Shown here: one piece after another, positions 1 through 20,501 of the stretch
Position numbering within the stretch: position 1 is the stretch's first letter
How the letters are laid out: every line of letters begins with the position of its first letter
Source of the DNA: Intoshia linei
Taxonomy: Eukaryota; Orthonectida; Rhopaluridae
Direction of reading: 5' to 3'
DNA length: 48,947 nt
Assembly: GCA_001642005.1 (NCBI GenBank)
Contig: LWCA01000136.1
Coordinates: forward strand, 1-48,947
Notes under the pieces: generated by a model
Databases searched by the model: none
What the model saw: only the letters and a program-made list of their open reading frames with translations
What the model was told of the DNA's origin: nothing
Translations under genes and position numbers: made by a program

Positions 1-1330
1 TTCCAGACGTGTGGTGATAGTACATAAAATTGCATCAGACAGTGAAAGGGTTAAGGAAGAAATCCCTTTTTACCAATATTTTTTTAAAAAATCCATTTTT
101 ATTAAAGTTTTAAAATAAAAACTACATTAATAAAGTCTGATTCCAAAAGAAAAAAATCGCTTTTACCAATATTTTTATAAAAATTCCATTTTATCCAATT
201 TTTAGATCAATAATTCTTCTGACTGATTCCATAAGAAAAAGCCTGATTTAAAAAAAAATTGATAAATCTCCTTTTACTAATATTTTTTTGAAAAACCATT
301 AATCATTAATTTTTCAGTAAATAATTAAAATAATTGGACAACAGAATAAGTTCCATTAAAAACCGATTTGTTGATACATTAAAGTGGAAGACAAAAAAAA
401 TATCAGTGACTGCCTTGATTTTGTGTGCCCTTCGCTAACATTTTGAGAAACCGGGAAAAAGTCAAGAATGTAACTTTTTGATTAAAATATTTTAAATGGA
501 CCTTAAATAAAATCTCATTTTAACTTTTCAATTTGAAATAAAATCATTATCAGATGTATTGCCCATGGACGTACATAAACGCTCTCACGGCCGCACGTTG
601 TGCAGCCCTGGTCTATATAATGCAGTGATTCCAAACCTATGGGTATTTACCCACGATAAATAATAACAGATGAAGAGACAGTCATATAACTTTTTCAAAT
701 AGTTCCAAAAATTAGAGTACTTAATTGCCAAAACGAATGCATTGGAAAATGTTATAACATTCCTTGGTAACAATCTATCAGAAATTACATGGATTTAATC
801 GAAGAGTTATTGATAAAATACCAGGAAATGCAGTCTTTGAAACATAAAAATGCATTATCTGGAATATCATTTGGATTTTTTTGCGTCAAACTGCGGTATG
901 TAGTCAGATAAAAAGGTACCAGATGATTTATCATATTAAAAATTAATATTTAGGTGAATGAAAAGATTACACTTATTAAGAACTATGATACCTTTATAGA
1001 CGTGTAGATAAGGTAAATAAAATGCTGAAAAAAAAATATTTTAAATGAAAACAGCCTTAGATATAAAAAAATTACAGGTGGTAGAGAGTTGTATCCTATT
1101 AACCCACACAAAAATTTTCAATCTGAATAAGTGACGCCTTCACAGTCAAAACAGCACATTAGTATTAATATATTTTTTTTCGGAAATATTTTATTAAAAT
1201 AAAAAATCTGAAATAATTATTGGTCCGAAAATTAAAAAAAAAAATTCTAATTAATATTTTTTAGTATCAGTCAATGGTGTTTAAATTCAATAAAATTTAA
1301 ACAGATACAAGTGGTCCCTACAATCCCATA
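1..1330. other. Non-coding, repeat-rich left flank
   Basis: I see no supported gene here. Positions 57-310 hold a degenerate tandem repeat with a unit of about 100 bp: the phrase 'ttttaccaatattttt' or a close variant recurs near 67, 172 and 273, and 'ctgattcca' recurs near 137 and 222. Related sequence recurs at about 15475-15620. Positions about 420-610 end in 'gttgtgcagccctg' and match the interior and 3' end of the hAT-type miniature element at 30690-30927, so this is a 5'-truncated copy. Positions about 1040-1245 are an internal fragment of the Helitron family listed below. A 62-codon minus-strand reading frame at 585-773 runs into the miniature element and is not believed. Confidence 0.55.
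1040..1245 (+). repeat. Internal fragment of Helitron-like family
   Basis: Includes the family phrases 'aatgaaaacagcc', 'gttgtatcctattaac', 'aatctgaataagtgacg' and 'cggaaatattttattaaa', in the same order as in the fuller copies at 4001-4895 and 22643-24004. Both termini are missing. Confidence 0.7.
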
Positions 1331-3873
1331 TTAGTTCATGTGATGTTGATCATTTGTATCATTAAATTGATATATGAACACAAAACCTATACAAAATGTG
1401 ACCCTACTCGCAGACTCGTGCCCATCCATACAATATAAAATTCTATAATTACTTTTAAAAATATTCAGAATACATTGCAAATTAAGATGATTTGAAAGAA
1501 ATTTAGCATTATCGTGAGCCGATCCAAAATTGGTTCTAATATCATCATCCACTAAAAATATAAAACCTAATCGACATAGAGCAACAATGCATAATTGTTT
1601 GTCATTGGGATGCAATTTTTTGAAATTGTAAAATTGATATTCATTTTCCAGCACATTTTCTGATGATTTTGATTCAATTTCTAAATCTCCTTTGGTAGTA
1701 CTGAGACGTTTAAAACATTGAGTATTTATTGTATCAAAAAATGCGACAATAATGGACAAAACATTTAATTCTTTAAAAATCATTCTATTAGTTTCATTAT
1801 TATCACAAAAATTTACAACACATTCACAAGCTTCAATAAAATAGGCAGTATAAATTCCACCATGAGCCATAGGCAAATAATTAAAAACCTTTACATCAAA
1901 TCTTCTCTTGTTATCAACAAATTCTTGATATGTATTTGCAGAAACATTTAATTCGTCATCAACGAAGCCTAAACTATTGTACAACTCTACATCGTCTCTA
2001 GCGCATTCAGCATTTATTACTTTTAGAAGATACTTTGCAATCTGGTGAGTCATAAAATCAGAATTTGATCGACAAATACATCTAAATTTTAAAATACAAA
2101 ATAATTTTACAAACAGGACCTAGGTCTGCCGATGGCACATTTTTATTATACCAAAAAAATAAATTCACGTTGCAAATCTAACTTAAAAATCCTACTATTC
2201 ACTATTATCAATCTTTTAAAGGAGTGGTTCCCAAATTTGTGTCAGGTGGAACCATCATATCACATTACTTTTTACTTTAAAGTGAATTATTCCACTTAAT
2301 TTTTTGTTTGTTAACATTTGTGTAAAAGAATTTTAAAAACAATTTTTTATCCCATTTTTTTAATTTAATCAACAGAATATATGTATAATATTAAAAATAA
2401 AGTAAACACAGTCCAATCCTAAAAATCCAATCCAATATGATACTAATTATGCATATAAATAAATAAAAATAATAAGGACAGTTCAGTTATGTCTTCAAAT
2501 ATCTATATAAAATTTTTTCACTGATGAATGTTTCAATTGTTAAAATAATTTATATATTCGATAATTTTATTGTTAAAATATAAATTAAAAATGGTTGTAA
2601 ACGTGATAGTGATGAATTAAATAGATTAACGCTGATAATTATCAATAAATTTTTAAATTTAACACGAAACCCAATAATAAGAATTATCAATAAATGAACT
2701 AAGAAATAAAATGAAAACTTTAAATGAAAAGACGCGGGGGTTTTTTTGTATGAAAATGGAAAATATTCACATCATTCCGCAGCCAATTAAATGGAGATTA
2801 TTATCTATGTCTTTTACATTTCAAAAAGAGTCAAAAATGGAATCCATTATAGAAGAACGAAAAATAGTTATATTTAAAGTAATTAATTTTTTATTACAAA
2901 TTTACCTCAATCCCGTCAAACAATCCAATTGAATTTCTCGCACAGTTAAACCAAGAATCATTAAATGATGAACTTTGAGATCAATTCCATAAACTCTATA
3001 ATTTAAATATTTGTTGCAAAACAATTTAATCGTGTCCATACAATCCATAAATTCTTTTATAACCTTTTTGTTTATTTTTTCAAAATAGTATTGACAATTT
3101 TTAAACTGTAATTCTTTTTGATCGAGAGGTTTTTTTTCATCATTTGCGGAATCAAATATTTTATCAATAATTGAAAAGTCAACGGGAATTTCATGTGATT
3201 TAAATAAATTGTTTAAATTAGTAATTTTTTCTTCAAAATTTAATTTATTTACTCGATTTAGAATGAGAAATGAGGTATTGTACTTCTAAACAATATATTT
3301 TATATCAGGATGCAAATTTACAATAACATAATGTTTACTCTTTTTTGAGACAAGGATGAAAAAGTAAATCTCTTACTTTATGGCTGAAGGCGAACACAGG
3401 GACCCATTATGACCATTGCCACCTTTAGGGCACAGTTTCTTATCTTTCTTATCACGGACCAGTAATTTATTATGAAATTTGTTACAAACAACGAAAACGA
3501 AATCACTATGAAAAATTTAAAAAAATACGATATATTTTTAATTTCTTGAATTTTAAATAAATTTTCCTGGGCCGGTAAAATTATTTCAAGGACCGGCATT
3601 TGGAATCGCATAATTAAGGTATCACGAAAAATTTTTCGGAAAATAGATTTTATTAACACGGGGAAACGTTGAAATTGTATACGATTTAACTAGTTGGATT
3701 AATTTTTCACCGTTGTATATAATATGTAGAAAGAATAAAATGGTGAATTTTACTTGGATTTCCATTTGAATTTTAACATCCTTAGCGGCAGCTTCGTAGT
3801 CAATCTCCAAAAATTCCATGTGCTCTTTCACCATACTATCGAATTCATTTTGCTTTGCCACACGAGATATCAT
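1331..3873 (-). CDS. Three-exon orphan gene, helical, possibly armadillo-like
   Basis: Exons on the minus strand are 3873-3754 (ATG, 40 codons), 3285-2906 and 2081-1331 (stop). They give a 416-residue protein. Donors are gtaaaa and gtaaat, acceptors tttag, and phases 0 and 2 both match. The middle exon has no internal start and is easily missed. I do not recognise the protein. It is rich in amphipathic helices. The spliced junction region REIQLDCLTGLRCICRSN and the later ECVVNFCDNNETNRMIFKEL resemble the spacing of armadillo/HEAT repeats, which is a weak inference. No signal peptide or clear membrane segment is visible. Intron 1 (3286-3753) contains a same-strand reading frame that looks like remnant DNA. 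Intron 2 contains a reversed Helitron end. The last about 35 residues could instead be read past an unrecognised donor. Confidence 0.6.
2112..2340 (-). repeat. Helitron-like 3' portion, reversed
   Basis: Begins with 'acaaacaggacctagg', the reverse complement of the family's 3' region, and continues through 'aaataaattcacgttg', 'cctactattcactattatcaatc' and 'gtggttcccaaat', as in the copy at 35009-35381. The terminal hairpin and CTAG are lost. It lies in intron 2 of the orphan gene. Confidence 0.7.
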
Positions 3874-4000
3874 TTATGACTTGTTAGTTGTTACCATTTA
3901 TATTTGTTTATTACCAAGGTAGATTGTTGGTAAAATAAACCTTGCATTTTGAATTTAAATATAAACTAATGTTTTTCAACTGTCTTAGAATTTTTCAATA

Positions 4001-4895
4001 TCCTTACTTATATAATATGCTACGCGATTTCTGTTTGTGTGTGTATTCCACTTTATTTAAATAATTATCCGTCTTAGAATTTTATAAATTCCACATTTCA
4101 ATGACAGTTTTTTTCCGGCGTGTTCGCAAAATAAATTTCAACCTCCCAAATTCACATCTTACGGGTTAAAAACACAATTGTACCTTTTTTTTGAAATCAA
4201 ACGAGATGGAGAATTTAAAAAAATATATATGCTGATACGGATTTTAAAATCATAAACATTATCATAAATTTAAATTTAAAATTACATCTTCAGAGCCAAA
4301 ACCACAAATTACCTTTCTTTTTTTAATAAAGATAGCCTAGAATTTAAAAAAATTTACAGGTATACAATTGTATCTTGTTAACACACACAAAAAATTTCAA
4401 TCCGAATAAGTGACGAATTCACAGTCAAAAAAGCATTTTAGTATTCATATATGTTTAATTCCGAAATATTTTATTCACAAAAAATGTGAAATAATTAACG
4501 GTCCGAAAATAAAAAGAAAAAATTATTCTGATAGAGCTTATTCCAGTTGATATAAATACAAAATTTCAACCCCAGAAATCTACGCATTCCCGGTGAAAAA
4601 TAATTTTTAATATATTATCAACCAATATTTTTCAAATATTTCGATTAAAATAAAAATTGAAAATGTAAATATTGATCTACAATTTCAAAAAAAAATGTGC
4701 AGTGAACGTTTACACATTTCCAATAAAGAAATATGGGTTAAAATCTATATTATTCATTCCTTCGAAATTTTTTTCATTGCTACGCAATTCTTAAATTTCA
4801 AATTCTAATTTTCAAAACATTTTTATTAAAACTTTAAAATTTAAATAAGTCCTGGCTAGGTCCTGTTTGTACGTAGTAAATAACAGTCAACCTAG
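4001..4895 (+). mobile_element. Non-autonomous Helitron-like element, full length
   Basis: Starts TCCTTACTTATATAATATGC directly after an A. Ends in the hairpin region 'tgtacgtagtaaa', then 'taacagtcaacctag', followed by T. The 5' TC, a short hairpin 10-15 nt before a CTAG (CTRR) end, insertion between A and T, and absence of inverted repeats are the established hallmarks of Helitrons. The 895-bp element has no long reading frame, so it must be mobilised by a Rep-helicase encoded elsewhere. Its right end is 239 nt upstream of the NOG1 start codon, so it may supply NOG1 promoter or leader sequence (inference). Confidence 0.8.
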
Positions 4896-5134
4896 TATCT
4901 TATATTCTTATTCACATATATATTAACAAAAAGACTTATAGAACAAAAGGATTAGTATTCTGTTTTAAATATCGGTACAATACAAATTTGATAATATACA
5001 CACAAAATTTGCGTTGCAATTGGACAAAAAAGTATAACAACTTGTCTAAAATAAAATAAATTTACGAATTGCTAAACTAAACATAACTTTATATTTTTAA
5101 TATATTGCTAGTAACCAAATATTTTTTCGCTCGC

Positions 5135-8100
5135 ATGTCGCGTTATAATTTTAAAAAAATAACTGTCGTTCCTTCTTCAAAGGTATCTGCTTAATGAATG
5201 AATTATAAAATATAATTTTAGGATTTTATAGATGTTGTTTTATCTAAAACCCAACGTAAAACTCCCACCGTAATACACAAAACTTTACCAATTGTTAGAA
5301 TTCGAGCTTTTTATTTAAGGAAAATACGATTTGCTCAACAATCATATCACGATAAATTGACCAAAATTATTAATCAATTTCCAATTGTTGATGTAATTTT
5401 AATAATTTTAATTGTAGTATAAAGCAGTGTTTTTTAACCTGGGCGATGCGGAAATATATAAAAAAATATATTTATTTTTTTCAACAAATTAAATTTTCAA
5501 TTTTATCAAATAAAAAAAAATTGAATTAAGAATTATTAAGAGTTTGACAATATAAGTTATTTAACACTAATTATTTGTGTAGTAAGTATGTTGCCTTTTA
5601 TATTTCAATAAAATTTAGTTATGCTTGCTTCTAAAAAATATGTTCGTGTATATTCTATCGATTATTTAAAATTTGGTTATATCGAATCTAGTGTTTTGAA
5701 ACAATTACCGTTCTGTTTGTTGTGTCATAACTTATGACTCATAAGTAAAGCGGCCAAAAGTTAATTTTTGTTATGTTTATCGGCTGAAATTACAAGCATG
5801 ATGATATTAATATTATTTATATTAATTAACTAATTAAAATTTGACAAATTTACAAAAGTTACATTTTTATAATAAAAGTTAATAAAGTTACATAGTGAAA
5901 ATAGTGATTTTAAAGTACATTTTTTTATAATATAAATATCGTTATATTAAAAATTATTTACATTCACTTGCGATTTAACAAGTCATTTTAATTTTATATT
6001 ATTTATATGACATAGATTGATATAGTATTATTATTAGAATGCCAAATTTTCCTAAAACTCGATCTGAAAAGATATCAATTTGAAAAAAAATATATTGCAA
6101 AATAGAAATTTACATTTGCCAATTTGAAGTTACATAATTTTTTTTATTTTATAGGTTAAAAAAACCGCCCTACTCATAAGACGTCAAACGAAGCTATTAT
6201 TTTTTAGAAACAAAATATATTTTTGATTAATTTTTCAATAGAAGAATGAACATTTAAGTTAAATTTCAATTTATAAGTTTATTTAGTTTTGAAAAGTACG
6301 ACTTTGGAACAGTGCCAAAAGTCGTACTTCTGGTCGCACTACTATAGTTGGAAAATAGAATGCTAATAAGTTTTAATACTAGCTTGGCTGTTATGTACTT
6401 CGTACAAATAGCAGCTTGTTATGCCGAAGGCGGAATTTTGAATAATAATTTTTCAATTGTTTTTATACGATAAGTGTATTATCTTAAAAATAAAATCAAA
6501 ACAATACAAAAAGAGTTAAAACCCTAAAATATCTGACGAATGAACTTCATGAATTCCAGAAAAATATAATTTATAAATAGTCAGACTTGTTGATAGTGAA
6601 CTTAACTGATATTACTATACTAACTTGACTTATACAGAAAATAAACTTAGATTCATGATTAATGTTTCATTTTACGGTTATTTTCATTGTTCATTATAAT
6701 TTTATAGTGGACATTAAAAAAATTTGGAACCAAATGTTCACTATTTACAAGTCTGACTGTACCTAAATTATAATACTACTACTTCAAAACTCGTAATGTG
6801 TTAAAATATATTGAGCATCTTCTTTTTATAATTTATAAATATTTTCTATCAATAATTGAGCCAATTTAAAAACATTCTGAGGTTGATAAAATATTACTAA
6901 AATTGAAATAAATCTTAAAGTTGTTTTACTTACGTTGATTATAATTTGTAAACTTTAAAACTATTTGATAATGAGAAATTGAGTAACAATCATAAAAAAC
7001 ACAAAAATCAAAAGTAGACATCAATTTACGAGATTGAAACCATATTTCTGTATTACAAGTATCTATACGGTCAATTCTCACTTTTTTTGAAATTGTAGGA
7101 TGAATATTTATAATTTTCAAAATATGGGTTGATATTGGTATATTAAAAATTATTTTTAATCGAGACCCCATTAAACTTTTGAGGCTGACATATTTACTCT
7201 AGATCGGTGGTTCACGGTTCAAATTGTTTATGCATCCCCAGTTTAAAATATTTACTTTTTTTGGACCACAAAGGAAGCATAAATATATAACATGAAAAAA
7301 TTAATCATTAAGTAGATTTTTCAAAAAAATGTCAGTAATAGTCCTCCATTTAAAAAAAATCGCTAAAATTCGATTTTTTTCCGGAGAGTTTAAAAAGGTA
7401 TTTTTTATTAAATTTTATCAATAGAAGAAATAAAAGTGAAATTTTTGAAATAATAATGTAGCGGTTGTCTAGACTTTGACATAAATGTTCAACATCTGGC
7501 AACTGGCTTAATCGATAGTTCATTATCTAAAAATTTAAAATAAACGTTGGAAATCGCATTGGTTATCGAAATTTTGGTATACGTAAGAAATTTTTAAACA
7601 TTAATGCATTGAAAAACTATGCCCTCATGATTGTAAGCCGGAACATATTACGTATGTATCAGGCCCTAGCCTCCTCTCCACGGTCTTGCCCCCAGGACCA
7701 TAACCGGGAACCACTGGAATAAACTATATCCGAATAATCTCTAACTTTTAATTTTAATTTTAATTTTCACTATTTGGAATTTATGTTTTAATTTAAACTT
7801 GTATAATTTTATGAAAATAGGGATATAACATAATTAAATATAAATATTTAGGACATACACCCATTTTATGCAGATCTTATTAACGTTTTATACGACAGAG
7901 ATCACTATAAATTGGCATTGGGTCAAGTTAACATTGCAAGAGCACTTATTGATAAGTAAATTAAATAAAAATGTAGATATTAATTTGTAAATCATCCTTT
8001 AGACTTTCCAAAGAATACCAAAAATTGATGAAATATGCAGATTCACTTTATAGGTGTAAACTGTTAAAAATTGCTGCTCTAGGGAGGTTTTAAATATTAT

Positions 8101-10192
8101 ATAAAAATTGATTATTTAATAGAATGGTAAAAATTATTAAAAAACAGTCTAAAAGTTTGGATTATCTGGAACAAGTAAGGCAGCATTTATCACGTTTTCC
8201 TTCAATCGATCCAAATTCGAGAACCATTATCCTGTGTGGGTTTCCCAATGTGGGAAAATCAAGTTTCATAAATAAGGTATTTCAATGATTGGTATTATTC
8301 GAAATCAATTTTAGATTACACGAGCCAATGTTGAAGTTCAACCATATGCATTTACTACAAAGTCATTGTATGTCGGACATACAGACTATCGATATTTGAG
8401 ATGGCAAGTCATAGACACCCCAGGAATATTAGATCATGAACTGGAAGAAAGAAATACAATTGAAATGCAATCAGTTACTGCTTTAGCCCATTTAAAGTCT
8501 GCTATAATTTATTTTATGGACCTTTCCGAGACTTGTGGACAGTCTATATCAGCTCAAATTTCACTGTTAAACAACATTAGACCTCTGTTTCATGACAAAC
8601 CAATTATAATTGCTTTAAACAAAACAGACTTGAAAACAATTCATGATATAGACGAAACTGATGAGGTAACTTATTTATGACAATTAATGATTAATTTAGC
8701 AAACTTTGCGAGATTTGGAAAAGGAGGGATTAAAATTAATGGAATTATCGACAATAGAAGACAATGGAATATCTGAAATTAAATCTACTATTTGTGACAT
8801 GTTGTTGGCTAAACGAGTTGAAGAAAAGTTGAAAAAACATAGTGCTGATAGGGCTGTTGATCAATTGGTCGTTTCTAAGCCGGGAAAAATTCCAGAGAAT
8901 GTACATTATAATTTTTTAAATATTTGGATAATACATGTTTTGATCGATTTTTATTGTCATTGAAGTAGCACTTTTAAATTAATTGATTGTTTCATAAATA
9001 TTCAATAATCTTTGAGGAAATGGATTAAAATTTTAATATTAATTCAGTGTCAATTCGAGTTGTTTAGTTTAATTAAGTGGTTGAATTAAAAATATTTTTG
9101 AGGGGACGATGGATGAGGAAATAAGTAAATTAAAATACCAAAAATAAGTTTTTTTTAGAGACTACCAATTATACCGGACTGTGTGACCGAGAAATTAAAT
9201 GATTTAGACGAAGGAATGAAATCAAATAGAGTTCTGGTTTGTTTTGTTTTTATTTATTATTCAGTTAATTTTTTAGGAAAAGGATATAGAAGACGAACAA
9301 GGACGAGACTATCTTTTGGATCTTAAAAGTAAAATGTGTTGATTTTAAACATTAAATTTTAGAAAAATTTATATTACCAAATAAAAATGAAGCGTATGAC
9401 GCAATTCCTGAAATAATAAACGGGAAAAATATTATCGATTTTGCTGATATAAATATTGTTGAAGTAAGCCATTTAAAGTGATAATTCAATTAATTTAATT
9501 AGAATTTAAAACAATTACAAATGAAAGAATCAGAAAGAAAAATACTGAATTTTTACGATATTAACACTACACATACGCCTCAAGATATTGATATTCAAAA
9601 TTTAGCTAAAAGGTAAATGTGTAATTGCAATAATTAATTATTTTAGAATTCGTGAAAAACGTATTACTAAAATTAAAGAATCACGGCTCAACGACAATGC
9701 CCAAAAACCTCGACTGCCTAGATCAGCCTTAAAAATTAATATTAATAAAATGCAACGGGAAATGTCAAATTTGGGTGTAATTATCGATAAGAATGGAGGC
9801 AAGGTTGAAGTAGGAATTTTTAATAGTTTCATATTGATGCATTTATTTAGAAACACTTTATCAAATCACGTACAAAGTCTATAAAGAGAGACAAAGGTAA
9901 AAAGGTCTTGTATGAAAACATAAAGATGGATAAAGCACGTAGTATGAGCATGATTCAACCCCAGCATGACTTGGAAGGATTGCGAGATGAAGATGTATAT
10001 ATTAAAGTAGTGCTGTTTTTAATTTGGTAAATTAATTAGATGCGTCAAAAATCAATATCGATTATGCACTACTCACAACGAGCTAGGAATCAAGATTCCA
10101 GGAAAGGAGAGGGAGACAGACATGTTTATACAAAACGGCCAAAACATTTGTTTTCTGGAAAACGCAAGAGCGGAAAGACCCAAAGACGATAA
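5135..10192 (+). CDS. NOG1: Nucleolar GTP-binding protein 1 (GTPBP4), complete
   Basis: Fourteen exons: 5135-5182, 5222-5392, 7852-7955, 8004-8087, 8123-8276, 8315-8665, 8700-8900, 9159-9236, 9277-9328, 9363-9463, 9503-9612, 9647-9803, 9851-9994 and 10040-10192 (boundaries good to about one base). The product is about 635 residues, matching the usual 630-odd. It begins [14 protein letters not shown] as NOG1 orthologues do. The Obg-type GTPase domain shows G1 GFPNVGKS (about residue 175), G3 DTPG (about 221) and G4 NKTD (about 290). The tail is lysine/arginine-rich and ends GKTQRR. The family acts in the nucleolus in 60S ribosome pre-assembly. Most introns are 34-50 nt, but intron 2 is 2.46 kb and contains an antisense gene and transposon remnants. 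The first two exons are far from the rest and easily missed. Confidence 0.95.
6378..6440 (-). repeat. Helitron-like 3' terminus, reversed
   Basis: 'actagcttggctg' followed by the palindrome 'tgtacttcgtaca' is the reverse complement of the family 3' end (hairpin then CTAG). It lies in NOG1 intron 2. The rest of the element is not recognisable. Confidence 0.65.
6578..6762. mobile_element. TA-flanked inverted-repeat miniature element
   Basis: The left end reads 'agtcagacttgttgatagtg'. The right end, reversed, reads 'agtcagacttgtaaatagtg'. They pair over about 24 nt with two or three mismatches, and TA dinucleotides lie at both borders. The length is about 185 bp with no coding capacity. This is the form of a Tc1/mariner- or pogo-derived miniature element. 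It lies inside NOG1 intron 2. Confidence 0.65.
6826..7171 (-). CDS. Small two-exon gene nested in NOG1 intron 2
   Basis: On the strand opposite NOG1, exon 7171-6934 starts [12 protein letters not shown] and ends at a strong donor (caac|gtaagt). The second exon is 6896-6826, after acceptor 'caattttag', and ends with a stop. Phase 1 matches and the join reads ...[16 protein letters not shown]... then ...LIENIYKL. The product is 102 residues. I do not recognise it. It is mixed alpha/beta in character, with no membrane segment. The intron is 37 nt, typical of this genome, which supports it being a real gene. The start is uncertain because a hAT-like remnant begins at 7205, and an upstream exon could exist or have been lost. 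Confidence 0.5.
7205..7717. mobile_element. hAT-like non-autonomous element (degenerate)
   Basis: The left end 'ggtggttcacggttc' pairs with the right end 'aaccgggaaccactgg' (reverse complement ccagtggttcccggtt). CAGTGGTTCCC is a common hAT-type terminus. Interior sequence around 7440-7490 ('gtagcggttgtctaga...') recurs in opposite orientation near 15375-15420 in the SK intron. No clean 8-bp target duplication is visible. Confidence 0.5.
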
Positions 10193-10212
10193 TTCCGTCA
10201 GTTTCATGTAAA

Positions 10213-10395
10213 TTAAAATTTGATACTAATGTGTAGATCTAATTTGAAATATAAGTTATTCCGTATTAACCTCGATATTATACTATCCAGTTTTACACCT
10301 ATTAAATTTGATATTTCGTATTTTCTTGTTTTGTGTAAATGTAATGCTCTAGGAATATCTTTCCACTGAGTTGTATAATCGATAAAAGTCAGCAT
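10213..10395 (-). CDS. Doubtful small reading frame, tail-to-tail with NOG1
   Basis: Sixty codons starting MLTFIDYTTQWKDIPRALHL on the minus strand, ending 20 nt from the NOG1 stop. An AG acceptor-like 'aaaacag' lies directly before the ATG, so this might be a last exon. Upstream on the same strand is a second short open stretch (10529-10440, starting MKNKCNSIRAVSF), but I found no splice junction that keeps both in frame. The product is unrecognised and basic, with no domain visible. It could be a chance frame in the NOG1 3' region. Confidence 0.25.
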   Translation of the reverse strand: MLTFIDYTTQWKDIPRALHLHKTRKYEISNLIGVKLDSIISRLIRNNLYFKLDLHISIKF

Positions 10396-10662
10396 CTGTT
10401 TTACTGCGTTTAGTGTACCTACTGGGCGTAACTATTTGATTCCAGTTTAAGATAAACTCCGGTTAATGTGAATGAAACAGCTCTAATAGAATTACATTTA
10501 TTTTTCATTTAACGATTGATTTTTCAATCACTAAAAACTTTAATTATTTTTTAAATGTTGAAAATTGTATCGTGCGTATTTATTAGTATTGAATCGTGCC
10601 GTGTTACTTGGACTTGAAATTTATATTTTTTTGAACCCGTAGACACTGATTTGCTTCCAGTC

Positions 10663-20163
<9,501 letters not shown>

Positions 20164-20489
20164 CCTGTGCACATACTGTATGTAACCAAAATAAATTTTA
20201 ATTTTAACATTATTACAATTGCTACAATCATTGAGCCATTTTAATAATCAAATATAAAAATACAAGTAAACCTTATTCTGACTACAATATAGATTTTTTA
20301 GTGAAATGACATATATTAGTATTGAACAATTAAATAACGTAGAATGAAATGAACCAAATTAAAATTTTTAAACCAAATTTAGTTGTGGTATAATAATTGT
20401 ATATTTGGGTTAATGTAGTAGTAATAGTGAAACATTCTAATCTAATTTTAAAACCAAAACAACAAAATTTCATTTTTGTTTTATAAAAA

Positions 20490-20501
20490 TTTTTACAGTC
20501 A
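20490..20501 (+). promoter_or_regulatory. Splice acceptor immediately before a start codon
   Basis: A pyrimidine-rich tract ends 'tttttacag' at 20499, two nucleotides before the ATG at 20502. It implies either a 5'-UTR intron or a trans-splice acceptor for the cyclotransferase gene. No upstream exon can be identified from sequence alone. Confidence 0.55.

Noticed and set aside
585..773. 62-codon minus-strand reading frame at the left edge
   Set aside because: It overlaps a hAT-type miniature element remnant, has no splice support and no recognisable motif.
2711..2932. 73-codon plus-strand reading frame
   Set aside because: It overlaps, on the opposite strand, the end of the phase-supported exon 2906-3285 and its intron, and its codon make-up is that of AT-rich intron.
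3378..3659. 93-codon minus-strand frame between exons of the orphan gene
   Set aside because: It lies in intron 1. Splicing 3754 to 3285 keeps frame without it, and its wording looks like transposon remnant.
8640..8700. A frameshift or stop within NOG1 near 8678
   Set aside because: It is a 34-nt GT-AG intron (8666-8699); splicing restores the frame.
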